Positions 8,975-16,629 of a stretch of DNA of 64,000 nt are shown here, one piece after another. The notes beneath the pieces are model-generated. The model did no database searches and had not been told where the DNA came from. It saw only the letters and a program-made list of their open reading frames with translations. This stretch comes from Bacillota bacterium (GTDB taxonomy: Bacteria; Bacillota_I; Bacilli_A; RF39; UBA660). The stretch spans positions 186,001 through 250,000 of the forward strand of contig SVAJ01000002.1 of assembly GCA_015059435.1 (NCBI GenBank), in the 5' to 3' direction. Within the stretch, counting starts at the first letter, position 1. Each line of letters starts with the position of its first letter. The translations under genes and the position numbers were made by a program.

Positions 8975-9498
8975 TTAATATTGTAAATGGTGTTGGTACA
9001 GGTGAATTAATTAATGATACTTATACTGTTACTGCTGATGTAGTTGGTTATGATAATACTACAATTGATCCAAGTAGTGTTACTGTAGATGCTACTACTA
9101 ATACTTATAGTTTTACAATAGCAGCAACTGGTACATTGACACTTCATGTAACAGAGGATGGTACTAGTACTGGTACACCAATAGTTGGAGCTACATTTAT
9201 AAGAACTGATAGTACCGGTACTGAATATGGTAGTTTAATTACTACTGATACAAATGGGGATGCAGTATTTAATAATGTACCATATGCAACTACAGGAGCT
9301 CCGATTATTTATTATAAACAAACAGCATCTGATGGTTCTCATGAATTTGATAGTACAGTACAAAATATTACTATGACTACACAAACATCTACTGTAGAAA
9401 TTCAAAATATAGTAGGAGCAACAAGAACAATTAATTTAACGGATGCTAATTATGATAATTTAGTTATAGATACTGCTACATTAACGTTTACTAATTAA
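8962..9498 (+). CDS. SpaA/prealbumin-like fold protein without signal peptide
   Basis: 178 residues, Thr/Asp/Gly-rich. Residues about 68-120 (GTPIVGATFIRTDSTGTE then TDTNGDAVFNNVPY) have the pattern of SpaA/prealbumin-like (Cna-B-type) beta domains that occur in Gram-positive pilins and adhesins. Unlike those, there is no signal peptide, LPXTG motif or membrane tail, so export is not explained. The SD AAAGGGGG is strong. It ends at a hairpin terminator. Confidence 0.6.
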   Translation: MAKIINIVNGVGTGELINDTYTVTADVVGYDNTTIDPSSVTVDATTNTYSFTIAATGTLTLHVTEDGTSTGTPIVGATFIRTDSTGTEYGSLITTDTNGDAVFNNVPYATTGAPIIYYKQTASDGSHEFDSTVQNITMTTQTSTVEIQNIVGATRTINLTDANYDNLVIDTATLTFTN

Positions 9499-9523
9499 AA
9501 GAACTTAGGTTCTTTTTCTTTTT
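9497..9523 (+). terminator. terminator of SpaA-like pair
   Basis: 8-bp stem (9497-9504 with 9509-9516), TTAG loop, T-rich tail. Confidence 0.7.
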
Positions 9524-9536
9524 ATATAAAATATGT

Positions 9537-9564
9537 TTGAATATTATTTTAATTCTTGTATAAT
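9537..9564 (+). promoter_or_regulatory. promoter of E2-like acyltransferase gene
   Basis: TTGAAT (9537-9542), 16-base spacer, TATAAT (9559-9564). Confidence 0.55.
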
Positions 9565-9593
9565 GAAAGTATAAATTAATATAGGAGTATAGT

Positions 9594-10421
9594 ATGAAAA
9601 GAAGAAGTGGTTATAAAGTAAAAGATGTTACTGGTATGCAAAATATTATGTTTGATTTGATGCCTAATAGGACTGATGCAGAAGTTTATATGAATAGTAG
9701 AGTTGATGTTACTAAGTTTGTTAAGTTTATAAAAAAAGAGAAAAGTAATAATAGTGATATTACATATTTTCATGGCTTTTTAGCTGTATTAGGAAAAATA
9801 TTTTATAAATATCCTCATCTTAATAGGTACGTACAAAATAGAACTTTATTTATGCATAATGATATATCTATAGGTTTTGTTCTTAAAGCTGAATTTAATG
9901 AAGTAAGTGAAGAGTTTATGACATGTTTGAAAATATCTAAAGATGATAATTTATATAGTATTTCTGATAAAATTAAGAGCAAAGTTGATTCTATTAGAGA
10001 TAAGAAGAATCGTCATACTGATGGAGCTAATAATATAGTAGATAGAGTGGGACATTTACCAAGACCACTTAGAAGTTTTATTGTTGGAATATTAAAATGG
10101 GTAGATAGAAAATTTGAATTACCTAAAGATATTGCTGATGAGAATATTTATTATAGTAGTTGTATAGTATCTAACCTAGGTACATTTAAAACAGGAGCTA
10201 TATATCATCATTTAGCTAATTTAGGTACATCATCAGGTATTATTACTTTTGGTGAAATAGTAGAAGAAAATGGTAAATATTTTATGGAAATGGGACTTAC
10301 TTTAGATGAAAGAATTTCTGATGGATTTTTATTTTGTAAAGCAATGAAGTCTATTGAATATTTATTTAGTCATCCAGAATTATTATTAGAAGATGCTGGT
10401 AAGTTTTTTGAGGAGAAGTAG
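9594..10421 (+). CDS. 2-oxoacid dehydrogenase E2-type acyltransferase domain, no lipoyl domain
   Basis: 275 residues, only the catalytic domain of the CAT/E2 acyltransferase superfamily. PHLNRYVQNRTLFMHNDIS is the conserved substrate-channel strand, and IVSNLGTF and GLTLDERISDGF correspond to the E2 C-terminal active-site region, where the usual HxxxDG is replaced by DERISDG. Such lipoyl-less single-domain members are common in Firmicutes and are not part of a pyruvate dehydrogenase complex; their substrate is unknown. The first His of the motif is absent, so chemistry may differ. The next gene starts three bases after its stop. Confidence 0.7.
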   Translation: MKRRSGYKVKDVTGMQNIMFDLMPNRTDAEVYMNSRVDVTKFVKFIKKEKSNNSDITYFHGFLAVLGKIFYKYPHLNRYVQNRTLFMHNDISIGFVLKAEFNEVSEEFMTCLKISKDDNLYSISDKIKSKVDSIRDKKNRHTDGANNIVDRVGHLPRPLRSFIVGILKWVDRKFELPKDIADENIYYSSCIVSNLGTFKTGAIYHHLANLGTSSGIITFGEIVEENGKYFMEMGLTLDERISDGFLFCKAMKSIEYLFSHPELLLEDAGKFFEEK

Positions 10422-10424
10422 AAT

Positions 10425-10922
10425 ATGAATTTTTTATTAACACAATTTATTGGATTAGTAGGTTATTCTACTTTGTCATTTAGTTATTTTAAGAAAGAAA
10501 AGAAAGATATTTTGTTTATTCAAATAATTGCTTATATAGCTTTTGCAATTCATTATTATATGTTAAGTGGTATTACTGGAACAGTTTGTAATGTAATTGG
10601 ATTAATTGCTTTAATAATTATATATTTATTTGATAAATATAAAGTTAAAAATAAGAATATTTTAGTATTTATTATTATACCTTTACTTATACTTATTTCA
10701 TTAATTACATATCAAAATATATATTCTATATTTCCAGTAATATCATCTACTATAGCTATATTATCTTTTTTTACTGATAATGAACATACTATTAGAAAAG
10801 TTGGTGTAGTAGCTGCTGTTAGTTGGTTGATTTATGCTATTGTATATAAATCTTATGTATCAATTATATTTGAAATTATAACATTATCTTCAACGGTAAT
10901 AGCGTCTATAAAAAATAAATAG
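10425..10922 (+). CDS. YgjV family inner-membrane protein
   Basis: 165 residues with about five or six membrane segments. The opening QFIGLVGYSTLSFSYFKK and the IAFAIHYYMLSGITGTVCNVIG segment are typical of the YgjV family, small integral membrane proteins of unknown function. It is probably co-transcribed with the acyltransferase. Confidence 0.7.
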   Translation: MNFLLTQFIGLVGYSTLSFSYFKKEKKDILFIQIIAYIAFAIHYYMLSGITGTVCNVIGLIALIIIYLFDKYKVKNKNILVFIIIPLLILISLITYQNIYSIFPVISSTIAILSFFTDNEHTIRKVGVVAAVSWLIYAIVYKSYVSIIFEIITLSSTVIASIKNK

Positions 10923-10930
10923 TATATTAT

Positions 10931-10957
10931 AAAGAACTTTTAAAAGTTCTTTTTTTT
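10931..10957 (+). terminator. terminator after ygjV-like gene
   Basis: 9-bp stem (10931-10939 with 10944-10952), 4-base loop, T run. Confidence 0.75.
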
Positions 10958-10987
10958 ATGTTATTATATAAGTGGAGGTAGATACAT

Positions 10988-12100
10988 ATGAGTAAAGGTT
11001 GTTATATGTTGAATGCTAATCAAAATGTTCCATATGAATTATTTAGTAAAATAATTAAAGGTAAAAAGACATTGTTAAGATTACGTAAATATATTGAAGT
11101 ATTAAAAAATAATGGAATTAATAGTGATGTTAAGAGTGTATTATATGATTTAGGAAAACAGGGTTGTACTTGTGCATATGTGTCTAATGTATTAATTGAT
11201 TATTTTATGAATAATGGTGTATTTGATTCTTATCTGATGAAGGAAAAGTTAGGGTTAGATTTAAGTATTGATGAAAATAATATTGATCTTAATATCTTAA
11301 TGGTTGATATATTTTCATCTTTATATAATGTTGTTGAATTAGATGTTCATAAATATGAGTGTTATGAATTTGATAGTTTAGTGGATGCTAGTAAAGATTT
11401 ATTAGGAGAAACATCTGTTAGCGAGGAAGATGCTTTTATTAGATTATTTGATGGTGGATATAGTATAGATGGAATAAGTGATACTGGTAGGAAAATAATC
11501 AAAAGTAAAAATGTTAAAAATAACACTTATGTTGGTAGTTATGAAGAAATAGCTAAAGAATTATTTGGAGTAGATAAACTTAATTCAAAAGAGGAGTTTG
11601 ATCAACTTTGTAAAGGAAACAATATTACTTATGATGAAAAATATCCTGATATAAGTGCTAAGTTTTCAGGTTTAACTAATTCTTCAATAGAGTTTTGGGT
11701 TAATTATTATCTTGATAAGAAGAATAGTGATTTAAGCTTTAGTTGTGATTATTTAACTAATGATTTTTCTAATATAGATGAATTTATATCATATATTAAT
11801 AATTTACGTGATAGTGGTTATGTGATTGGTATAAGTAGTGATGGAATGATTTATGATAAATATTTAAAAGATGAAGAATTATTAAGAAGTGATAATGCAG
11901 GTCATAGAATGATGTTTAAATATTTTGATGAGAATAATAATATTGTAGTAGAGTCATGGGGAAAAGAATTTATTTTAAAAAGTGAAGATATAAATAGTAT
12001 TAAGTTTCAGGCATCTATGTTAAAAGATAAGGAACTTATAAATATGGATGAAGCTAAAAAGAGTAATAATATGAGCATAGTAAATAAAAGTCGAAAATGA
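10988..12100 (+). CDS. hypothetical protein, possible papain-like cysteine peptidase fold
   Basis: 370 residues, not securely recognised. Q58-G-C60-T-C62-A-Y sits at the start of a predicted helix, as Gln and Cys do in papain/C39-like enzymes. Near residue 306 a GHRMMFKYFDENN strand is followed by VVESWG, the usual setting of the catalytic His and its partner. About 240 residues separate the two parts, long for this fold, so the assignment is tentative. There is no signal peptide, so it would act in the cytoplasm. SD GGAGG precedes the ATG. Confidence 0.5.
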   Translation: MSKGCYMLNANQNVPYELFSKIIKGKKTLLRLRKYIEVLKNNGINSDVKSVLYDLGKQGCTCAYVSNVLIDYFMNNGVFDSYLMKEKLGLDLSIDENNIDLNILMVDIFSSLYNVVELDVHKYECYEFDSLVDASKDLLGETSVSEEDAFIRLFDGGYSIDGISDTGRKIIKSKNVKNNTYVGSYEEIAKELFGVDKLNSKEEFDQLCKGNNITYDEKYPDISAKFSGLTNSSIEFWVNYYLDKKNSDLSFSCDYLTNDFSNIDEFISYINNLRDSGYVIGISSDGMIYDKYLKDEELLRSDNAGHRMMFKYFDENNNIVVESWGKEFILKSEDINSIKFQASMLKDKELINMDEAKKSNNMSIVNKSRK

Positions 12101-12129
12101 GTATGTATTTTTAATTAGAGAGGTATGGT

Positions 12130-12570
12130 ATGATATTAATAAGTGCTTGTTTGATAGGAATGAATTGTAAATATGATGGGGGTAATAATTATAGAGATAC
12201 TCTTTTAGATCTTGTTAAAAGTGGTAAAGCTATTCCTATATGTCCTGAACAATTAGGAGGATTAAAAACTCCTAGATATCCATCTGAAATTAAAACTATT
12301 AATGGTAAAAAATATGTGTTTAATAAGAAGAATGAAGATGTTACAGAAGAGTTTGTAAGAGGAGCAGAAGAAGTTTTAAAACTTGCTAAGGAGTTAAATG
12401 TAGATAAAGTTATTCTACAATCAAGAAGTCCATCTTGTGGTGTAGGTAAAATATATAGTGGTAATTTTGATAGAGAGTTAATAGATGGAAATGGTATTAC
12501 AGCACAGATGTTAATAGATAATAATATAGAAGTTATTGATGTAGAGGATTATATTAATTTAAAGAGGTGA
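12130..12570 (+). CDS. DUF523 domain protein
   Basis: 146 residues, complete. ISACLIGMNCKYDG, ICPEQLGGLKTPR and QSRSPSCGVGKIY are the three Cys-containing signatures of DUF523, a family of unknown biochemical function. The stop TGA (12568-12570) is part of the SD of the next gene (AGAGGTGATAAA), so the two are coupled. Confidence 0.9.
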   Translation: MILISACLIGMNCKYDGGNNYRDTLLDLVKSGKAIPICPEQLGGLKTPRYPSEIKTINGKKYVFNKKNEDVTEEFVRGAEEVLKLAKELNVDKVILQSRSPSCGVGKIYSGNFDRELIDGNGITAQMLIDNNIEVIDVEDYINLKR

Positions 12571-12574
12571 TAAA

Positions 12575-13003
12575 ATGAAAAATTATAATGTCATTGTTAT
12601 ATTTGATAAAAATATGAAGAATACTTTAATGTGTAAAAGAACAAAAGAACCATATATAGGAATGTATAATTTGGTAGGTGGAAAAATAGAAAAAGAGAAT
12701 GATGGATTAAATGAAGCTTATCGTGAATTATATGAAGAAACTGCTATTACTAAAGAAGATGTTTCATTAAAATACTTTATGAATATCGAATACGTTTCTT
12801 TTGGTAAAGATTTAGAAATATACTATGGTATTTTGAATAATGATGTGGAATTAGTAGAAGAAGTTAATAAGCTTGAATGGGTTGATATTAATGATAATTT
12901 CTTTGATTTGAATAAATATGCAGGAGAAGGGAATATAGGACATATAATTGAAGAAATAAAAATTGATATAGAAGACTATATTAAATTAAATAAAATGAAA
13001 TAG
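12575..13003 (+). CDS. NUDIX hydrolase
   Basis: 142 residues. The Nudix box GGKIEKEND..EAYRELYEETAI fits G-x5-E-x7-REUxEE-x-G/A-U, with the last Gly replaced by Ala. The family hydrolyses nucleoside diphosphates linked to another group; MutT/YtkD-like oxidised-nucleotide clean-up or another substrate cannot be told apart here. It is coupled to the DUF523 gene upstream. Confidence 0.88.
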   Translation: MKNYNVIVIFDKNMKNTLMCKRTKEPYIGMYNLVGGKIEKENDGLNEAYRELYEETAITKEDVSLKYFMNIEYVSFGKDLEIYYGILNNDVELVEEVNKLEWVDINDNFFDLNKYAGEGNIGHIIEEIKIDIEDYIKLNKMK

Positions 13004-13041
13004 TGGAGTGCTATTGATGCAAAAAACATTAAAAATGACAT

Positions 13042-13065
13042 AAATACCTAAAAATAGGTGTTTTT
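13042..13065 (+). terminator. terminator after NUDIX gene
   Basis: 9-bp stem (13042-13050 with 13055-13063, one G-U), AAAA loop, T run. The rest of 13066-13183 shows no gene; it is a slightly more GC-rich spacer. Confidence 0.65.
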
Positions 13066-13183
13066 CCATTGAGAATTGAGAAACTGATACCGCCATTGAA
13101 ATCACATATAGAATAATGATTTTATATTTTAATAATTGCGCGGAAAATAGTAATATAACGGTGTAATTAAAAATGAAAATATA

Positions 13184-13192
13184 TGGTATAAT
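13184..13192 (+). promoter_or_regulatory. extended -10 promoter of transglutaminase-like gene
   Basis: TGGTATAAT, an extended -10, 21 bases before the ATG at 13214. Confidence 0.5.
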
Positions 13193-13213
13193 GTTTATAG
13201 GTAGGTGATTTTA

Positions 13214-13723
13214 ATGCCTCAGGAAATTATGAATCAAATGAATAATATTAAATATGGCTGGAAAGATAAATATGAAAATATTCACTTTAATGTTGATGAA
13301 ACATTTTCTAATGATTATGTTTTAGAAACACCAAATGAAGTATTAAATAATAATGTCGGTGTGTGTTGGGATCAAGTTGAACTTGAGCGTAACTTTTTTG
13401 AAAAAACAAACATTAAATTTAAAACATTTTTTATTGTACACTATGATAATAATAATTGTCCTACACATACTTTTTTAATTTATAAAGATAATAATTTATA
13501 TTATTGGTTTGAACATTCTTGGGAAAGATTTAGAGGGATTCATTCATATAAAACCGAAGAAGAAGCATTAAAAGATATAAAAAGCAAATTTATAAAGTAT
13601 GAGTTAAATGGTAATTATATTAAAAACAACTTATGTATATATAAATACGAAAAACCTAAATATGGAATAAATTGTCTCCAATTTTATAAACATTGTGAGC
13701 ATGGTGAAAATATTATTATTTAA
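13214..13723 (+). CDS. transglutaminase-like cysteine protein, accessory
   Basis: 169 residues. The start is the ATG after AGGTGATTTTA. NVGVCWDQVELERNFF (Cys51 at the head of a helix), CPTHTFLIY (His85) and WFEHSWE (Glu100/His101) match the Cys-His-Asp/Glu order of the transglutaminase/arylamine-acetyltransferase peptidase fold. It lacks a signal peptide. It sits alone with its own promoter in a stretch carrying rbgA scraps on its right, which marks it as recently inserted. Substrate unknown. Confidence 0.6.
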   Translation: MPQEIMNQMNNIKYGWKDKYENIHFNVDETFSNDYVLETPNEVLNNNVGVCWDQVELERNFFEKTNIKFKTFFIVHYDNNNCPTHTFLIYKDNNLYYWFEHSWERFRGIHSYKTEEEALKDIKSKFIKYELNGNYIKNNLCIYKYEKPKYGINCLQFYKHCEHGENIII

Positions 13724-13758
13724 TTAATAGAAATAATCGCAAGATTAAGATATTACGA

Positions 13759-13776
13759 TTAGCCATATGGCCAGGA
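13759..13776 (-). repeat. inverted 18-base fragment of rbgA
   Basis: The reverse complement is identical to rbgA positions 14344-14361 (the codons for PGHMA and flanks). It lies in a 244-base non-coding gap and has no reading frame of its own. Confidence 0.7.
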
Positions 13777-13832
13777 GACTTAAATTAATAATTGATACCG
13801 ATTTATAGTAACTATAAAAATGATTTAAAATT

Positions 13833-13864
13833 AGACGGAATTATAATAAATTTCGTCTTTTTTA
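13833..13864 (+). terminator. terminator upstream of old rbgA promoter
   Basis: 10-bp stem (13833-13842 with 13849-13858, one G-U), six-base loop, T run. Confidence 0.75.
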
Positions 13865-13873
13865 TGCTATAAT
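13865..13873 (+). promoter_or_regulatory. extended -10 promoter, probably the original rbgA promoter
   Basis: TGCTATAAT is a perfect extended -10. It lies 24 bases before the remnant rbgA start at 13897 and now reads into the mazG-like gene and intact rbgA. Confidence 0.6.
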
Positions 13874-13896
13874 TGAATAGAAATGGAGTGATTTCT

Positions 13897-13938
13897 ATGG
13901 ATAATAAAACTAATATAAATTGGTTGAGAACAATTTAG
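13897..13938 (+). pseudogene. remnant of rbgA 5' end
   Basis: An ATG with SD GGAGTG begins MDNKTNINW and then runs LRTI to a stop. The intact rbgA at 14312 begins MNENKTNINW; 22 bases (13903-13924) are identical to 14321-14342, and the SD-to-ATG leaders are alike. The reading frame diverges exactly after the Trp codon. This is a broken copy of the rbgA start. Confidence 0.7.
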
Positions 13939-13967
13939 TCAAGACCAAGAAAAAATAAGGTGATAAA

Positions 13968-14297
13968 ATGGAAAGGATATTTAACAAGCTAGTTAGAGAT
14001 AACATACCAGATATAATAGCAAGTAATGGTGAAGAATCTGTTACTAGAATATTAGCTGATGAAGAGTACAAAGTTGAGTTATATAAAAAACTTTTAGAAG
14101 AAGCAAATGAAGTTATAAGTTCTAAGAATTCTGATGAAACTATAGAAGAACTTGCAGATGTGTTAGAAATATTAAGATCAATTGCTGAATTAAATGACAA
14201 AAAATTAGATGACGTTGTTGAAGTTGCAAAACAAAAGAGATTGAAACGTGGTGGATTTGAAAAGCGTATTTTTTTAGAAAAAACATATAAAAAATAA
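13968..14297 (+). CDS. MazG-like house-cleaning nucleotide pyrophosphohydrolase
   Basis: 109 residues, all-alpha. Opens FNKLVRDNIPDII and continues with EEANEVIS and EELADVLEI, supplying the EExxE and ExxD metal-binding pairs, and ends RGGFEKRIFLEKTY. This pattern fits the predicted non-canonical NTP pyrophosphatase group of the MazG superfamily (COG4997-like). SD AAGGTGATAAA precedes the ATG. It lies between the broken and the intact rbgA starts, so it was captured there; rbgA follows after 14 bases and is now co-transcribed with it. Confidence 0.8.
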   Translation: MERIFNKLVRDNIPDIIASNGEESVTRILADEEYKVELYKKLLEEANEVISSKNSDETIEELADVLEILRSIAELNDKKLDDVVEVAKQKRLKRGGFEKRIFLEKTYKK

Positions 14298-14311
14298 AGG
14301 AGATGATTCTC

Positions 14312-15172
14312 ATGAACGAAAATAAAACTAATATAAATTGGTATCCTGGCCATATGGCTAAAACTAAGAGGGAGATTTCTGAAAAGTTAAATTTAGTAGA
14401 TATTGTGTATGAAGTTATTGATGCAAGAATGCCTATATCATCTAAGATTGTTGACATTGATGATTTGATAAAGAATAAACCACGTATTTTAATAATGACT
14501 AAGTATGATTTATGTGATAAAATGGTAACAGATAAGTTCATAGAATTTTATAAGGATAAAGGTTATATAGTTATTCCTGTTGATTTGATGAGTGGTCTTA
14601 ATGTTAAGAAGATTCTTGATGAAAGTAAAGTTGTTTTACAAGAGGAAAATGAAAAAAGAATAGCTAAAGGGCTTAAGCCACGTAGTATTAGAGCTTTAAT
14701 TATAGGTGTTCCAAATGCTGGTAAGTCTACATTAATTAATAGACTTGTAGGTAAAAAGTCTGCTGGAGTTGGAAATAAACCTGGATTTACTAAGAGTTTA
14801 TCTTGGATTAGAATTAATAAAGATATTGAACTTTTAGATACTCCTGGTATTTTATGGCCTAAGATGGAAAATCAAGAGAATGCTCATATACTTGCGAGTC
14901 TTTCTTCAATTAAAGAAGAAATTCTTGATACTGGTGCATTAGCTGTCTTTATCTTGAAAAAATTATACGAATTATATCCTGAAAGATTAAAAGAGCGTTA
15001 TGGAATAGAAGAATTGGATGATGATTTCATAGAAGTCTATGACATGATTGCAACACGTAGAGGTGCTTTAACTAGGGGTGGAGTTGCTGATTATGAAAGG
15101 GTTTCTGATATTATTATTAGAGATCTAAAAAATGGTTATTTTGGAGAAATAACTTTGGATAGATTGAAATAG
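14312..15172 (+). CDS. rbgA: ribosome biogenesis GTPase RbgA (YlqF)
   Basis: 286 residues. Circularly permuted GTPase required for a late step of 50S assembly. NWYPGHMAKTKRE opens the protein, TKYDL is G4, GVPNAGKSTLINRL is G1 and LDTPGILWP is G3; the C-terminal ANTAR-like helix bundle is present. The start at 14312 is chosen because AAAGGAG ends at 14302; the ATG at 14303 abuts it. A remnant of the same 5' end lies 415 bases upstream. Synteny with rplS, lepB and rnhB is Bacillus-like. Confidence 0.95.
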   Translation: MNENKTNINWYPGHMAKTKREISEKLNLVDIVYEVIDARMPISSKIVDIDDLIKNKPRILIMTKYDLCDKMVTDKFIEFYKDKGYIVIPVDLMSGLNVKKILDESKVVLQEENEKRIAKGLKPRSIRALIIGVPNAGKSTLINRLVGKKSAGVGNKPGFTKSLSWIRINKDIELLDTPGILWPKMENQENAHILASLSSIKEEILDTGALAVFILKKLYELYPERLKERYGIEELDDDFIEVYDMIATRRGALTRGGVADYERVSDIIIRDLKNGYFGEITLDRLK

Positions 15173-15183
15173 GAGAGTAGATT

Positions 15184-16578
15184 ATGTTAAAGAAAAAATT
15201 ATTTTATTTATTAATGGTTAGTGTATGTGTTTTACTATTAAGTGGATGTGGTAATAAAGTAGCTAATTATGAAGATTTATTAGTTTCTGATGTGGTGGTT
15301 CTTAATAATAATGGTTATAGAATGTATAACGAAAATGGTAAACAAATTAATAAAGAAGTATATAATTATATTTCTTCATTTAAGAATGGTTTAGCAGTTG
15401 CTAAGGATAAAAATAATAAATATGGTGTAATTAATACTAAAGGAAAAATGATTGTTCCATTTGGTAAATATGAGTATATTGCTCATGAAGATTTCTTATT
15501 TGTCGCTAGAGATAAGAATCTTAATAAGTTTTTATTAAATTCTAAGGGAAAAGTAGCTAGTGATTTAAAAGATAAAGAAATTGTATCGTTTATATTAGAT
15601 CATGGTGTAGTTATTTTGGATACTGAAAAAGAATATCAAGTTTTTGATAGAGATGGTAAACAATTAACTAAGATAAAGAAAAATAAAACTAGTGATGATA
15701 TTAAGATGAGTGAGTTAGAAGGTAACTATTTAGTAATTAGATATAATGATGTTAGTTATGTTGTAAATGTTATTAAGAAGAAAGTAGTTGTTAAATTAGA
15801 TGGTAATTATTCAGTATCTTCTATGAATACAATTGATACAGAGAGATATGTTTTATATGATAAATCAACTTCACAAGATAAACCATTCTTTAGACTTATG
15901 AAAAATGGTAGAACTATATTTACTGATGATACATGTACTAATTTATTCTATGAATATCATAATAATAATTTATTATGTTCTAAATCTTATAATGGTAGAT
16001 ATGTTGTTAATGATAAGAAAGAATTATTAGTGGAAACATATAAGTCAGATGTTAAATATATAGATGGTAAGAACTATATAAATAAAGTTGATTTAAAGAA
16101 TACAGAAATTTATGTAGGTGGTAAATTAAAAGAAAAAGTTGAATGTTATAGACCATATTCTGTATCTAGAAGTTCTAAGATATATAATTTGGAAGGACGT
16201 TGTTCTGAAACAGAAAATAAAGTAGCTTTTTATAGTATTAGTGGTAAATTACTACATACCTTAGATAATGTTAAAAGTGCATCTAGTTTTGATGAAAATA
16301 ATTTATCAATAGTAAGAAATACAAAAGATCAATATTATTTAATTAATCAAAAATATAAAGTAGTATCTAATACATATGATAGAGTTTATGAAGCTAGTCA
16401 TAATAGTGGCTTTTATACAGCTAAGAAAGGTGATAAATATTATTTGATTAATAAATCTGGAAAAGAGATAGATTATAGTGATAACAGTATTTCTGGCGGA
16501 GATAATTATTATAAATTAGTTCAAGGTAAGAAGAATATTTATTACACATATAAAGGTATGAAAATTAAGACTAATTAA
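15184..16578 (+). CDS. WG-repeat lipoprotein
   Basis: 464 residues. A type II signal peptide ends in the lipobox LLSGC near residue 22, so it is a lipid-anchored surface protein. The rest consists of WG-type beta-repeat units such as KNGLAVAKDKNNKYGVINTKGKMIVPFG, some decayed. WG-repeat proteins are common in Firmicutes and Bacteroidetes and usually of unknown role. It starts 11 bases after rbgA, so it is in the same transcript, and ends at a strong terminator. Confidence 0.8.
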   Translation: MLKKKLFYLLMVSVCVLLLSGCGNKVANYEDLLVSDVVVLNNNGYRMYNENGKQINKEVYNYISSFKNGLAVAKDKNNKYGVINTKGKMIVPFGKYEYIAHEDFLFVARDKNLNKFLLNSKGKVASDLKDKEIVSFILDHGVVILDTEKEYQVFDRDGKQLTKIKKNKTSDDIKMSELEGNYLVIRYNDVSYVVNVIKKKVVVKLDGNYSVSSMNTIDTERYVLYDKSTSQDKPFFRLMKNGRTIFTDDTCTNLFYEYHNNNLLCSKSYNGRYVVNDKKELLVETYKSDVKYIDGKNYINKVDLKNTEIYVGGKLKEKVECYRPYSVSRSSKIYNLEGRCSETENKVAFYSISGKLLHTLDNVKSASSFDENNLSIVRNTKDQYYLINQKYKVVSNTYDRVYEASHNSGFYTAKKGDKYYLINKSGKEIDYSDNSISGGDNYYKLVQGKKNIYYTYKGMKIKTN

Positions 16579-16580
16579 AA

Positions 16581-16613
16581 AAATCCAAGGTATCTTGGAT
16601 TTCCTTTTATTTT
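16581..16613 (+). terminator. terminator of rbgA-lipoprotein transcript
   Basis: Perfect 9-bp stem (16581-16589 with 16594-16602), GTAT loop, T-rich tail. Confidence 0.75.
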
Positions 16614-16629
16614 GACAAGAGGTGTTAAT

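Noticed and set aside
12568-12570. Possible reassigned TGA (Trp) as in Mycoplasma
   Set aside because: TGA ends recognised genes at family-typical lengths, and Trp is encoded by TGG in conserved positions.
14140-14541. Minus-strand frame across mazG-like and rbgA genes
   Set aside because: Overlaps two recognised genes on the other strand; hydrophobic composition is typical of antisense frames here.
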